A stretch of DNA of 64,000 nt from FEN-1219 sp964503125 (GCA_964503125.1 CAZCZE010000053.1:44262-108261); one strand, 5' to 3'; positions 52,456-61,798 are shown, numbered from the stretch's first letter. Numbers and translations are program-made. Notes: a model not told the origin generated them from the letters alone.

Positions 52456-53640
52456 ATGAGCTTGAATGGCTGGTGGGATTTGTCGTTCTGGGGCTACGTT
52501 GGCGTCACCCTGGCGCTGACGCACGTCACGATCGCCAGCGTCACCATCTTCTTGCACCGGCATCAGGCCCACCGCGCACTCACGCTGCACCCGGCCGTCA
52601 GCCACTTCTTCCGCCTCTGGCTCTGGCTCACGACCGGCATGGTGACGCGCGAATGGGTGGCCATCCATCGCAAGCACCACGCACGTTGCGAAACGGCCGA
52701 GGATCCCCACAGTCCGCAGTTCTATGGCATCTGGCGCGTGCTGTTCGGCGGCGTCGGCTTGTATCGCACCGAGTCCCGCAACGCCGACACGCTCGAAGTC
52801 TATGGCCGCCACACGCCCGATGACTGGCTCGAGCGGCACGTCTACAGCCAGCACCGTTTCTCGGGCCTCGGCATCACACTCGTCGTCGACCTCCTGTTGT
52901 TCGGCTGGGTCGGGCTCGTGATCTTCGCCGTCCAGATGGTCTGGATTCCGTTCTGGGCCGCGGGCGTCATCAACGGCGTCGGCCATTACTGGGGCTATCG
53001 GAACTTCGAAACTCAGGACACGTCGCGCAACATCGTGCCGATCGGCATCCTCATCGGCGGCGAGGAGTTCCACAACAATCACCACGCCTATGGCTCGTCG
53101 GCCAAGCTCGCCAACAAATGGTGGGAGCTCGACATCGGCTGGGTCTACATTCGCGGCCTCGAGCTGCTCGGACTCGCGAGCGTCAAGAAGGTTTCGCCGC
53201 GCGTGTCGTTCTCGCGCCCCGCGAACGCAATCGACCTCGACACGCTGCGCGCCGTCGTCACGAATCGCTTCCACGTGCTCAAGCTCTACGGCCGGCGCGT
53301 CATCAAGCCCGTGCTCGTCGGCCACGCCGAAGTCGAGCCGAGCTTCTCGCGGCGGCAGCTCGCGCGCGTGCGCAAGCTCATGATCCGCGAGAACACCGGG
53401 CTGCGTGAAGACCCGCACGTGCGGCAGTGGCTCGAGAACGCCATGCAGCGCAATCAAACGGTGCGGACCGTGTATTTGTTCCTGCAGCGCTTGAAGGCGC
53501 TCTGCGCACAGACGACTGGCAAGACGGAATCGGATCTCAACCGTTTGCAGGCGTGGTGCAGCGAAGCCGAGGCCAGCGGGATTAGAGTGCTCCGCGACTT
53601 CGCGCGACAATTACAAGCCTATACGGCACAGCCCGCGTAA
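52456..53640 (+). CDS. Delta-9-type acyl-CoA/acyl-lipid desaturase
   Basis: 394 residues. Three histidine boxes are seen: HRHQAHRA, HRKHHA and HNNHH (in EEFHNNHHAYG), the di-iron site of membrane fatty acid desaturases. Hydrophobic segments frame them. A C-terminal region of about 180 residues (from VSFSRPANAIDL) extends beyond the core, with helices rich in Arg and Gln. It introduces a double bond into fatty acids of membrane lipids. Preceded by GCGAGGATATG; stands alone with a 184-base upstream gap. Confidence 0.88.
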   Translation: MSLNGWWDLSFWGYVGVTLALTHVTIASVTIFLHRHQAHRALTLHPAVSHFFRLWLWLTTGMVTREWVAIHRKHHARCETAEDPHSPQFYGIWRVLFGGVGLYRTESRNADTLEVYGRHTPDDWLERHVYSQHRFSGLGITLVVDLLLFGWVGLVIFAVQMVWIPFWAAGVINGVGHYWGYRNFETQDTSRNIVPIGILIGGEEFHNNHHAYGSSAKLANKWWELDIGWVYIRGLELLGLASVKKVSPRVSFSRPANAIDLDTLRAVVTNRFHVLKLYGRRVIKPVLVGHAEVEPSFSRRQLARVRKLMIRENTGLREDPHVRQWLENAMQRNQTVRTVYLFLQRLKALCAQTTGKTESDLNRLQAWCSEAEASGIRVLRDFARQLQAYTAQPA

Positions 53641-53684
53641 CGCGGCGCGGTCCGCCTTCGAGGCGGGCTTACTAGGGGGAACGA

Positions 53685-55127
53685 ATGTCTCTAACCGAGA
53701 GGGTGCGCGCGTGGAGCGTAGCCGCGCTCTGCGCCGTGTTGTTCGTCGCGGCGGGCGGCGCCCAAGAGCCCGGGGCGCAAGCACGGCTCACGGCGCTCGA
53801 AACCGAGCTTGCGGGGCTCGAGCGCGACATCGGGCTGCTCGAGGACACGAAAGCCATCAAGCGCCTACAGCGAGCCTACGGCTATTACGTCGACGAGAAG
53901 CTGAGCCGCGAGATCGGCGCACTGTTCGCCGACGATCCGAACACGACCGCCGAGCTCGGCGGCTCCGGCGTCTACGTCGGCCGGGCCCGCATCGCCGAGT
54001 TCTACGATCGCGTCATCGGCGGCGAAGGCCTCGAGGAAGGCGAGCTCTTCAATCACATGATCCTGCAAGGCGTCGTGCACGTGGCGCCCGACGGCCGCAC
54101 GGCGAAAGGCCGTTGGCGCGCGCTGATTCAGATCGGCGAGCACGGCGCAAGCGCGACTTGGGCCGAGGGGCCGTACGAGAACGAATACGTCAAAGAGAAC
54201 GGCGTCTGGAAGTTCAGCAAGGTGCATTGGTACCAGACATTCTCGGCGCCGTATTCACCGGGCTGGCACAAGGCGCCCGAGCCGATGAATCCGCCGCTCG
54301 CCGACTTTCCGCCCGACCGGCCGCCGTCCGTGGTCTATCAGTCCTATCCGTCGGTTTATCAGCCGCCCTATCACTATCGCAATCCCGCGTCGGGACGCTG
54401 CGAGCCCGGCGTCTGCGTTGCCACCGAGACGGAGGCCGCAGGCATCGTCACCGCGGCGCTTCCGGGCGCCGCTCCCGCGGAGCACGCCGCGCTGCTGCGC
54501 CGCCGGCTCGACCTCGTCGAGAGCCGCGCCACGCGCATCGGCGACAGCAACGAGATCGAGAATCTCCAGGGCAGCTACGGCTACTACACGGACAAGATGC
54601 TCTGGGAGGAAGTCGTCGATCTGTTCGCCGACGACGGCACGCTCGAGATCGGGCCGAGCGGCGTCTACGTGGGCAAGGACAGCATTCGCCGCTACCTGCT
54701 GAGCCTCAGCAACGGAATGCAGGGCCCGCTCGAAGGCGTGCTCAACGATCATTTTCAGCTCCAGCCCATCATTACGGTCGCCGAGGACGGGCAAACCGCG
54801 AACGGCCGCTGGCGGCTGTTCCTCATGACCGGGATCTCGGGCGCCGGCTCCGGCGGCAACTGGGGCGAAGGCGTCTACGAGAACGAGTACGTCAAGGAGA
54901 ACGGCGTCTGGAAGATCCGCAAGCTGCACTGGTACGCGACGTTCGTCGCGCCGTATGAAAACGGCTGGTTGAACACGGATCGCAAAGCCGTCGAAGACTT
55001 CGCGATGGGTCGCGGCGTGACGCCCGACCGCCCGCCGAGCGTCGAGTACGAGCCGTACCCCGGGGTCTTCGTGCCGCCGTTCCACTATATGAACCCCGTC
55101 AGCGGTCAAACAGGAGCACGCCAATGA
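53685..55127 (+). CDS. Exported protein with two SnoaL/NTF2-like domains
   Basis: 480 residues with a signal peptide (ALCAVLFVAAGGA). Two homologous domains are visible: RLQRAYGYYVDEKLSREI..., ending in NGVWKFSKVHWYQTF, and NLQGSYGYYTDKMLWEEV..., ending in NGVWKIRKLHWYATF. Both have LFADD and GVYVG motifs. They resemble SnoaL-4-like cone folds that bind or convert small polyketide- or steroid-like molecules. The stop overlaps the start of a third, single-domain relative. Substrate unknown. Confidence 0.82.
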   Translation: MSLTERVRAWSVAALCAVLFVAAGGAQEPGAQARLTALETELAGLERDIGLLEDTKAIKRLQRAYGYYVDEKLSREIGALFADDPNTTAELGGSGVYVGRARIAEFYDRVIGGEGLEEGELFNHMILQGVVHVAPDGRTAKGRWRALIQIGEHGASATWAEGPYENEYVKENGVWKFSKVHWYQTFSAPYSPGWHKAPEPMNPPLADFPPDRPPSVVYQSYPSVYQPPYHYRNPASGRCEPGVCVATETEAAGIVTAALPGAAPAEHAALLRRRLDLVESRATRIGDSNEIENLQGSYGYYTDKMLWEEVVDLFADDGTLEIGPSGVYVGKDSIRRYLLSLSNGMQGPLEGVLNDHFQLQPIITVAEDGQTANGRWRLFLMTGISGAGSGGNWGEGVYENEYVKENGVWKIRKLHWYATFVAPYENGWLNTDRKAVEDFAMGRGVTPDRPPSVEYEPYPGVFVPPFHYMNPVSGQTGARQ

Positions 55128-55882
55128 GCGCACGCACGTACGCCTTAGGCGCGTTGTTGGCGCTCGGCGCCGCAGGCTGCGACTCGGGTCCGTCCGCAGC
55201 AGAGCTCGCGGCGATCGCCGAGCTCGAGACCGCCGTCGCGGCCGCGAAACTCAAGCTCGAGCGCCTGCGCGATGTCGACGAGCTCGAGAATCTCGCCGGC
55301 GTCTACGGTCACTATGTCGACAAGTCGCGCCACGACGATGTCGCGGACTTGTTCGCGCGCGAGGGCGTCGTCGAGATCCTCGGCCGCGGAGTGTTCATCG
55401 GCCAGGACCGCGTGCGCGAGTACATGCTCAATCTGACGCCGGGCAACATCGGGCCGCGCGAGGGCTCGCTGTTCAACCACATGCACCTGCAACCGGTCGT
55501 GCACGTGGCGCCCGACGGCGAGACCGCGCACGTGCGCTCGCGGCTGTTCGTGATGTTCGGGATCTTGAACGCCAACGCACAGTGGGGCGACGGCATCTAC
55601 GAGAACGTGTTCGTCAAGGAGGACGGCGTCTGGAAGCTCGACTATCTGCACGGCTACCAAACGTTCTACACGAACTACGAGGACGGCTGGGCCAAGCGCG
55701 CCTCGGCGATTTTCGCGCCTTTCGAGCGGCTGCCGCCCGATCGGCCGCAGTCCGTGCCGTATGCGCCCTATCCCGCGGCGTTCGTGCCGCCGTTCCACTA
55801 CCGCAATCCCGTGTCGGGCCGCGCGGACCACTACGGCGACCCTACCTACCGCGACACGCCGCCTGCGGCCGCGGCGCAGTGA
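55124..55882 (+). CDS. SnoaL/NTF2-like lipoprotein
   Basis: 252 residues with a lipobox (LGAAGC). One domain matching those of the preceding gene is seen: NLAGVYGHYVDKSRHDDVADLF, GRGVFIGQDRVREYM and DGVWKLDYLHGYQTFY, followed by PPFHYRNPVSGR, a phrase also found in the upstream protein. The ATGA overlap shows coupled translation. It probably lies on the same membrane face and acts with the two-domain protein. No catalytic residues can be assigned with confidence. Confidence 0.8.
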   Translation: MSARTYALGALLALGAAGCDSGPSAAELAAIAELETAVAAAKLKLERLRDVDELENLAGVYGHYVDKSRHDDVADLFAREGVVEILGRGVFIGQDRVREYMLNLTPGNIGPREGSLFNHMHLQPVVHVAPDGETAHVRSRLFVMFGILNANAQWGDGIYENVFVKEDGVWKLDYLHGYQTFYTNYEDGWAKRASAIFAPFERLPPDRPQSVPYAPYPAAFVPPFHYRNPVSGRADHYGDPTYRDTPPAAAAQ

Positions 55883-55941
55883 GGCGAATCGGCCACGAGC
55901 CAGTGTAGACTGGCGAAAAACAACCTCCGGGGGGAGCCACT

Positions 55942-56586
55942 GTGTCGTCGCAACCAACACCGGGCGGACCACCGCCGTCCGGCCGACGCATCGCCATAAG
56001 CGTTCTCGGCGCGCTGGCCGTCGCCGCCGTGGTCCTCGTCACGGCCGTGCTGCCGGCCGAGTACGGCATCGATCCCTTAGGGATTGGCCGCGTGCTCGGG
56101 TTTACGGAGCTCAACTCGCAACCCACGCGCACGCTTACGATCAAGGACGTGCTCGGCGGCAACGAGACCGTCCGCGAAGTCGAGATCCCGGCGTTCAACG
56201 AGCCCGTGCCGCTCCCGAATCCCGCGATTCATCAAGTCGAGGACCGGCCGATCCAGACCCGGACGGTCACGCTGACGCTCGAGTCCGGACAGCAGACCGA
56301 GATCAAGACGGTGCTGCGCGCGAGCAAGGTCATCACCTACACCTGGAAGGCCGAGGGCGGCCTCGTCTACTGCGACCTGCACGGCCACGACCCCGAAGCC
56401 GGCAGCGACTTCTTCGTGCGCTACCGCGAAGACCAGGACGGCGCGTCGGAGGCCACGGGCTCGCTCGTCGCCCCATTCGACGGCGAGCACGGCTGGTACT
56501 GGCTCAACATCGCCGAAGGACCCGTGACGATCACGCTCACGATCACGGGCTTTTTCGACGACATCGTCGACTACGGAATTTTCTAA
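55942..56586 (+). CDS. Transmembrane anchor protein (conserved)
   Basis: 214 residues from a GTG with GGGGAG upstream. A short cytoplasmic proline-rich head precedes one membrane helix (ISVLGALAVAAVVLVTAVLP). The periplasmic part has TYTWKAEGGLVYCDLHGHDP and GWYWLNI, conserved in small transmembrane anchor proteins of proteobacteria, often near transporter genes. The CDLHGH segment might bind metal. It lies 13 bases before the lactate permease gene. Function unknown. Confidence 0.7.
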   Translation: MSSQPTPGGPPPSGRRIAISVLGALAVAAVVLVTAVLPAEYGIDPLGIGRVLGFTELNSQPTRTLTIKDVLGGNETVREVEIPAFNEPVPLPNPAIHQVEDRPIQTRTVTLTLESGQQTEIKTVLRASKVITYTWKAEGGLVYCDLHGHDPEAGSDFFVRYREDQDGASEATGSLVAPFDGEHGWYWLNIAEGPVTITLTITGFFDDIVDYGIF

Positions 56587-56599
56587 AGAGTAGCCCGCC

Positions 56600-58207
56600 A
56601 TGTGGCAACACAACTACGACCCTCTCGGTAACCCCGTGCTCTCGACGCTCGTAGCCGCGCTGCCGATCGTCGTGCTGCTGATCATGATCGGCGTGCTGCG
56701 CAAGCCGGCGTGGATGTCCGCGCTGGCGGGGCTCGGCACGGCGCTCGTCGTCGCCACTCTCGCATACGGAATGCCGGCCGATCTCGCCGTGAGCTCCTCG
56801 CTCATGGGCGCTGCGTTCGGCCTCTTGCCGATCGGCTGGATCGTCTACTGGGCCGTCGTCCTGTATCGCATCACGCTCGAGACGGGCAACTTCGAGATCA
56901 TCAAGGATTCGATCGGCGGCCTCACGAAGGACCGGCGCCTGCAAGCGATGCTGATCGCGTTCGCGTTCGGCGCATTCGTCGAGGGCGCCGCGGGTTTCGG
57001 CACGCCCGTCGCCGTCGCGGCCGCGATGCTGACCGGGCTCGGGTTCTCGCCGTTCTTCGCGGCAGGCATCTGCCTGCTCGCCAACACGGCGCCCGTCGCG
57101 TTCGGCTCGATCGGCATCCCGGTCGTCACGCTGGCCGGCACGACGGGCATCGACGAGCTCACGTTGTCGCAGTGGGTCGGCCGTATCTGCGCCCCTGTCT
57201 CGGTGATCATCCCGGCCTACCTCATCATGGTCATGGGCGGCTTCCGCGGCTTGAAGGGCGTGCTGCCGGCCGCGATCGTCTGCGGAGTCTGCTTCGCGAG
57301 CGTGCAGTTCCTCGTTTCGAACTTCATCGGCCCGCAGCTCGTCGACATCCTGGCCGCGCTCACGGCGATCATCGGCCTCGTCGTATTGTTCAAGTTCTGG
57401 CAGCCCAAGGACAGCTTCGTGCTGGCCGGCGAGCACGCCGCCGTAGCGGAGCCGAAGAAGCACGCGCTCGGGCGAACGCTACTCGCATGGTCGCCGTATC
57501 TGCTACTCGTCGCATTCGTGCTCGTGTGGGGCTACGGCCCGTCGAAGCTCGCGCTGGAGACGACGGACATCTTCATGCCGTGGCCCGGGTTGCACAACGA
57601 GATCACGCGCATGGCGCCGATGGTGCCGGAGCCGGGCCCATATGGCGCGAACTACAGGTTCAACTGGCTCTCCGCCGCCGGCTCGGCGTGCGCGCTCGCG
57701 ACGATGGCCTCGGCCCTCGTGCTGCGCCTCTCGGTGGGCATGTACATCGGCATCCTCGGTCGCGTCCTGAAACAGATGGCGTTCTCGCTGCTGACGATCG
57801 CCTGCGTGCTCGGCCTCGCGTACCTCATGAACTACAGCGGCGCCGTCGTGACGCTCGGCCTCGCGTTCGCCGCGACGGGCGCCCTGTTCCCGTTCTTCAG
57901 CGCGCTCGTCGGCTGGCTCGGCGTGTTCCTGACGGGCAGCGACACGTCGGCCAACGCGCTGTTCGGCAATCTACAGGTCGTCACCGCCAACGAGCTGGGC
58001 TTCGATCCCGCGATCATGGCGGCCTCGAACTCGTCCGGCGGCGTCATGGGCAAGATGATCAGCTTGCAGAGCCTCGCCGTCGCCGTCGCGGCGACGGGCA
58101 TGGCGCGCACCGAGGAAGGCAAGCTGTTCCGCTTCACGATCAAGCACAGCATCTTCCTGGCCTCCGTGCTCGGCGTCATCGCAGCAATCTACGCCTACAC
58201 CGTGTGA
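56600..58207 (+). CDS. lldP: L-lactate permease
   Basis: 535 residues with about twelve to fourteen membrane segments. Family motifs include FGAFVEGAAGFGTPVAVAAA, VAFGSIGIPVVTLAG, FLTGSDTSANALFGNLQ and NSSGGVMGKMISLQS. LldP imports L- or D-lactate and glycolate with a proton. No lactate dehydrogenase genes adjoin it, so regulation and the catabolic partner must lie elsewhere. A small anchor-protein gene precedes it. Annotation follows the family; fine specificity is unproven. Confidence 0.92.
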   Translation: MWQHNYDPLGNPVLSTLVAALPIVVLLIMIGVLRKPAWMSALAGLGTALVVATLAYGMPADLAVSSSLMGAAFGLLPIGWIVYWAVVLYRITLETGNFEIIKDSIGGLTKDRRLQAMLIAFAFGAFVEGAAGFGTPVAVAAAMLTGLGFSPFFAAGICLLANTAPVAFGSIGIPVVTLAGTTGIDELTLSQWVGRICAPVSVIIPAYLIMVMGGFRGLKGVLPAAIVCGVCFASVQFLVSNFIGPQLVDILAALTAIIGLVVLFKFWQPKDSFVLAGEHAAVAEPKKHALGRTLLAWSPYLLLVAFVLVWGYGPSKLALETTDIFMPWPGLHNEITRMAPMVPEPGPYGANYRFNWLSAAGSACALATMASALVLRLSVGMYIGILGRVLKQMAFSLLTIACVLGLAYLMNYSGAVVTLGLAFAATGALFPFFSALVGWLGVFLTGSDTSANALFGNLQVVTANELGFDPAIMAASNSSGGVMGKMISLQSLAVAVAATGMARTEEGKLFRFTIKHSIFLASVLGVIAAIYAYTV

Positions 58208-58214
58208 CGACGAG

Positions 58215-58547
58215 TCAGCCGCGAAAAGCGCGATCGGCCTTGGCCGCGAGGTAGAAGTCCGATTCCGTGAGGCCGTCGATCTTGTGCGTCCAGATCTCGA
58301 CGCCGCAGCGGCCCCAGGCGACGTGCAGGTCGGGGTGGTGCCCCTGCTGCTCGGCGATCGCGCCGACGCGGTTCGCGAACGCGAGGGCGGCCGCGAAATC
58401 GCGGAACTCATAATCGCGCGACAAATGGCCCGCGGAATTCACAGTCCACCCGGCTTCGAGCTCGGTGAGCAGCGCGTCGATGCGCGCACGCGGCAGCGGC
58501 GGCACGCCGCCCCGGCAGGGTATGCATTGCTGGTCAGCGAGTGCCAT
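58215..58547 (-). CDS. phhB: 4a-hydroxytetrahydrobiopterin dehydratase (PhhB)
   Basis: 110 residues from the ATG giving MALADQ, with TGGAGA upstream. The PCD/DCoH signature GHHPDLHVAWGRCGVEIWTH carries the catalytic histidines. The enzyme regenerates tetrahydrobiopterin after phenylalanine hydroxylase; in some bacteria it serves molybdopterin or folate metabolism. No phhA is adjacent. It converges with the lldP gene, seven bases apart. Confidence 0.92.
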   Translation of the reverse strand: MALADQQCIPCRGGVPPLPRARIDALLTELEAGWTVNSAGHLSRDYEFRDFAAALAFANRVGAIAEQQGHHPDLHVAWGRCGVEIWTHKIDGLTESDFYLAAKADRAFRG

Positions 58548-58682
58548 AGCAGTCTCCATTGCACGTTTGTTGCATGATGCCGGGCCGACGCGCGCGGCTC
58601 CAGGGGGCTGCAGCCGCGCGGCCGCAAAAGGTATAGTCGCAGCCAGACCTCATGTGCAAGGCAGGTCCGGAGCGCGAGAGCA

Positions 58683-59006
58683 ATGAGTCACGAACTCGAC
58701 CCCAAGGTCGGCCGATGGTATCGACGTCTAGACGACGAGCAGCTGTTCAAGGTCGTGGCCATCGACGAGGACGACGGCCTCGTCGAGATCAGGAGAACCG
58801 ACGGCGAGATCGAGGAACTCGACTCCACCGAGTGGGTCGAGCTGGACCTCGAAGCGGCCGAGCCGCCCGAGGACTACGTCGACCCCGACGCGGCTGACGA
58901 CGACGATGACGACGTGGAAGAAGAGAAAGAGATCTCGGATGACGATGACGACGACGACGACGACGATTGGGACGACGATGACGATGACGACGACTCGGAC
59001 CGCTGA
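58683..59006 (+). CDS. Small protein with extreme acidic tail (DUF6763-like)
   Basis: 107 residues. The first 60 (VGRWYRRLDDEQLFKVVAID, EIEELDSTEWVELDL) fit a small beta domain known in gammaproteobacteria as DUF6763. From about residue 68 the protein is nearly all Asp/Glu (DDDDDDVEEEKEISDDD), encoded by repeated GAC/GAT. It is cytoplasmic by lack of a signal. Acidic tails of this type can mimic nucleic acid or bind cations; no role is known. A TATAGT box lies at 58632-58637. Confidence 0.8.
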   Translation: MSHELDPKVGRWYRRLDDEQLFKVVAIDEDDGLVEIRRTDGEIEELDSTEWVELDLEAAEPPEDYVDPDAADDDDDDVEEEKEISDDDDDDDDDDWDDDDDDDDSDR

Positions 59007-59080
59007 CGGGCGAGCATCGCTAGGCCGGCCCGCGCGGTGCGGCCTCGGGGCTCGGACGGTCGAAAGATTCGGCCGTGCGG

Positions 59081-59371
59081 CTAGCGGCGGCCGTGCCGCA
59101 ACCGCTCGAGCTCTTCGAGCAGATCGAGCGCGAGAGCGGCCCCGGGCAAGTTGACCCCGAGATCCTGCTGGAGCCGCACCACGCGCTGCACGCGAGCGAG
59201 CGCAACGCCGGTAAAGCGCCATTGCGCCGGCTCGGTGCCGCTCGGCTCGATGATGCCTTCGGCGACGATCTCGACGACCACCTCCTCGGCAACGCGGCAC
59301 AACGCGCAAAGCTCTGGGAGGCTGAAGTCGACGGAGTCGTCGAGCAATACGGCACTGATCGGATCCGGCAT
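59081..59371 (-). CDS. cbpM: Chaperone modulator CbpM
   Basis: 96 residues of the MerR-like fold used by CbpM: SLPELCALCRVAEEVVVEIVAEG and WRFTGVALARVQRVVRLQQDL. CbpM binds the J-domain of CbpA and inhibits it. Its gene starts two bases after cbpA ends, with GGAGGT before the ATG, the usual cbpA-cbpM order. It probably tunes DnaK co-chaperone activity in stationary phase. Confidence 0.92.
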   Translation of the reverse strand: MPDPISAVLLDDSVDFSLPELCALCRVAEEVVVEIVAEGIIEPSGTEPAQWRFTGVALARVQRVVRLQQDLGVNLPGAALALDLLEELERLRHGRR

Positions 59372-59373
59372 GG

Positions 59374-60282
59374 CTACACCTCCATCGCCTGACGCGGATT
59401 CGTCGGCAGCGCTCGAGCGAGCTCGCGATAAGCGGCTTCGTCGGCGGCGCTGCGCGGTTCGGGCACTACGATTTTTAGCACGCAGAACTGATCGCCGGGC
59501 GGGCTACCGGGCAGCCCGCGCCCCTTGAGCCGCAGCGGTCGATCCATCTGCGAGCCCTTGGGCACTTTGAGATCGACGCGGCCGCCGAGCGTTGGCACGC
59601 GCACGCTCTCGCCGAGCGCGGCCTCCCACGGCGTGACGGGCAGATCGAGATAGACGTCGCGGCCTTCGGTGCGGAACCAACGATGCGGAAGCAAGCGCAC
59701 CGCGAGCAACAGATCCCCCGCTGGCCCACCGCCGACGCCGGGCTGACCCTGCGCCGCGACGCGAATCTGCTGGCCGTCGACGACGCCCGCCGGAATCCGT
59801 ACGTCGAGCTGCTGCGTCGTGGGCCGCGGCCGGCCGTGCTCGTCGGCGACGAGCCGCTCGAGCGCGACGCGCCGTTCCGTGCCGCTGAATGCCTCCTCGA
59901 GTGTGAGCGCGATCTGGCCCGCCGTGTCGAAGCCGCGACCGCGAAATGCGCCGCGCCGACCCAAACCGCCGAATAGCTGCTCGAAGAAATCGCTGTGCCC
60001 GCCGACGTCGGCGCCACCGGCGGCGTCAAACTGCCAGTCGGGTGGCGGTCGAAACTCCTCGCCCGGGCGGCGGGTGCCGAGGCCATCGTAGGCCGCGCGC
60101 TTCTCGGGATCGCGCAGCACCTCGTAGGCTTCGCCGACCTCCTTGAAACGCTCCTCGGCGTTCGGCTCCTTGCTGACGTCGGGGTGGTACTTGCGCGCCA
60201 ACCGCCGGTACGCGCGCTTCAAGTCCTCGGCCGACGCGTCGCGGCCGACACCCATGATTTGGTAGTAGTCCTTGTATTCCAT
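59374..60282 (-). CDS. cbpA: Curved DNA-binding protein / DnaJ-type co-chaperone CbpA
   Basis: 302 residues. J-domain at 1-70 with KYHPDVSKE (HPD motif), a Gly/Phe-containing linker (GGADVGGHSDFFEQLFGG), and two DnaJ C-terminal beta domains (ITLEEAFSGTERRVAL, VRIPAGVVDGQQIRV, VPTLGGRVDLKVP). No zinc-finger cysteines, as expected for CbpA rather than DnaJ. It stimulates DnaK and binds curved DNA. Operon with cbpM. Divergent from the cardiolipin synthase gene. Confidence 0.93.
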   Translation of the reverse strand: MEYKDYYQIMGVGRDASAEDLKRAYRRLARKYHPDVSKEPNAEERFKEVGEAYEVLRDPEKRAAYDGLGTRRPGEEFRPPPDWQFDAAGGADVGGHSDFFEQLFGGLGRRGAFRGRGFDTAGQIALTLEEAFSGTERRVALERLVADEHGRPRPTTQQLDVRIPAGVVDGQQIRVAAQGQPGVGGGPAGDLLLAVRLLPHRWFRTEGRDVYLDLPVTPWEAALGESVRVPTLGGRVDLKVPKGSQMDRPLRLKGRGLPGSPPGDQFCVLKIVVPEPRSAADEAAYRELARALPTNPRQAMEV

Positions 60283-60394
60283 GAGTGCTCAACGCTCGAC
60301 GCTGCGAGAGTCGCCCAACGCGGCTGCAGCGGCCATCCGCAGTTACCGGCGTTGTTGTTGGCCGCGCCCCGACCCTTATGTTACACATCGGCGC

Positions 60395-61798
60395 ATGGAG
60401 GCAAGCCAGCTTTTCGCGACACTCGCGGCGGCCCTGGGGTTCGTCGCCGCATCGCTCGCCGCCATCCATGCACTGCTCCACAAGCGAAGGCCGCAATCCG
60501 CGTTCGGTTGGATCGCCGTGTGCTTCACGCTGCCGCTCGCCGGCGCGCTCCTCTATTACCTGTTCGGCATCAACCGTGTCGAAACGCGCGCCCGCAAGCT
60601 GCTGCCTGGCCATCCCGCGCCGCACTGCCCCACGGAATACGTCGGCACGCCCCCGCCGCAGCTCGCGCCCCTGGCGCGGCTCGGCTCGGCGGTCACGGGC
60701 TGGCCGCTCACGGCCGGCAACCGCGTCGAGATGCTCACGGAGGCGCCACTGATTTTCGACGCCATGATCGGCGCGATTGAGTCGGCCCGCGAGTACGTCT
60801 ATTTCACGACCTACATTTTCGACGGCGGGCCGCTGGGCCGGCGGTTCGCCGCGGCCCTCGCGGAGGCGGCCGAGCGCGGCGTCGACGTGCGCGTGCTGGT
60901 CGACGGCATCGGCGAGTGGTACTCGCTGCGCCGGGCGAGCGCGCTGCTGCGCGGGACGCGCGTGCGGCTCGCACGTTTCCTGCCGCCGCGGCTTTGGCCG
61001 CCGGCCGTCAGCATCAACCTGCGCAACCATCGTAAGAGCCTAATCGTCGACGGCCACTCGGCCTTCACCGGCGGCATCAACGTGCGCGACCGCTATCTCG
61101 CGGAGCACGGCGAGGCGCGCATCGTGGACCTGCACTTCCGTCTCGTCGGCCCCATCGTCGCGCAGATCGAGACCGTGTTCCTGCGCGACTGGCTGTTCGC
61201 CACGGGCGACGCTTCGACGAGCGCGCGGGCCGTGCCGCGGCCGTCGGGGTCCGCGCTGTGCCGGGCCGTCGCCGACGGCCCGGACGGCGAGCTCGACCGC
61301 CTCACCGCGCTATACACGGGCGCGATCGGCAGCGCGCGGCAGCGCGTCGCCATCATGACGCCGTATTTCGTACCGCCGCGCGAGCTCGCTGCGCCGCTCC
61401 AGGCCGCGGCGCTTTCGGGCGTCGACGTGGCCGTGATCCTGCCGCAACGCAACAATTTGCCGTACGTGCACCGCGCAACTCGCCACCTGCTCTGGGAGCT
61501 GCTGCAACGCGGTGTCCAGGTCTACTATCAGCCGCCGCCGTTCGTGCACAGCAAGCTGTTCTACGTCGACGACCACTACGCGCAGATCGGCTCCGCGAAC
61601 TTCGATGCGCGCAGCTTGCGCTTGAACTTCGAGCTCAACGTCGAGGTGTACGACCGCGAGACGGTCACGAGCCTCGCCAAGCACTTTGAGGACGTGCGGG
61701 CGCGCTCGACGTCCGTCACGTTGGCCGACGTCGACGGCCGGCCTCTTGTCACCAAAGCGCTCGATGGCGCGGCCTGGCTGTTTTCACCCTACCTGTGA
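60395..61798 (+). CDS. cls: Cardiolipin synthase (PLD family)
   Basis: 467 residues. Two N-terminal membrane helices (LFATLAAALGFVAASLAAIHALL; FGWIAVCFTLPLAGALLYYLFG) precede two HKD phosphodiesterase motifs: NHRKSLIVDGHSAFTGGINV and FVHSKLFYVDDHYAQIGSAN. It condenses two phosphatidylglycerols to cardiolipin at the inner membrane. The ATG giving MEASQL was chosen so that the first helix is near the start. Its 3' end overlaps the convergent USP gene by 15 bases. Confidence 0.92.
   Translation: MEASQLFATLAAALGFVAASLAAIHALLHKRRPQSAFGWIAVCFTLPLAGALLYYLFGINRVETRARKLLPGHPAPHCPTEYVGTPPPQLAPLARLGSAVTGWPLTAGNRVEMLTEAPLIFDAMIGAIESAREYVYFTTYIFDGGPLGRRFAAALAEAAERGVDVRVLVDGIGEWYSLRRASALLRGTRVRLARFLPPRLWPPAVSINLRNHRKSLIVDGHSAFTGGINVRDRYLAEHGEARIVDLHFRLVGPIVAQIETVFLRDWLFATGDASTSARAVPRPSGSALCRAVADGPDGELDRLTALYTGAIGSARQRVAIMTPYFVPPRELAAPLQAAALSGVDVAVILPQRNNLPYVHRATRHLLWELLQRGVQVYYQPPPFVHSKLFYVDDHYAQIGSANFDARSLRLNFELNVEVYDRETVTSLAKHFEDVRARSTSVTLADVDGRPLVTKALDGAAWLFSPYL

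Noticed and set aside
58900..59000. Possible GAC microsatellite or CRISPR-like repeat
   Set aside because: It is an in-frame acidic tail of a coding gene with mixed GAC/GAT codons and no spacers.
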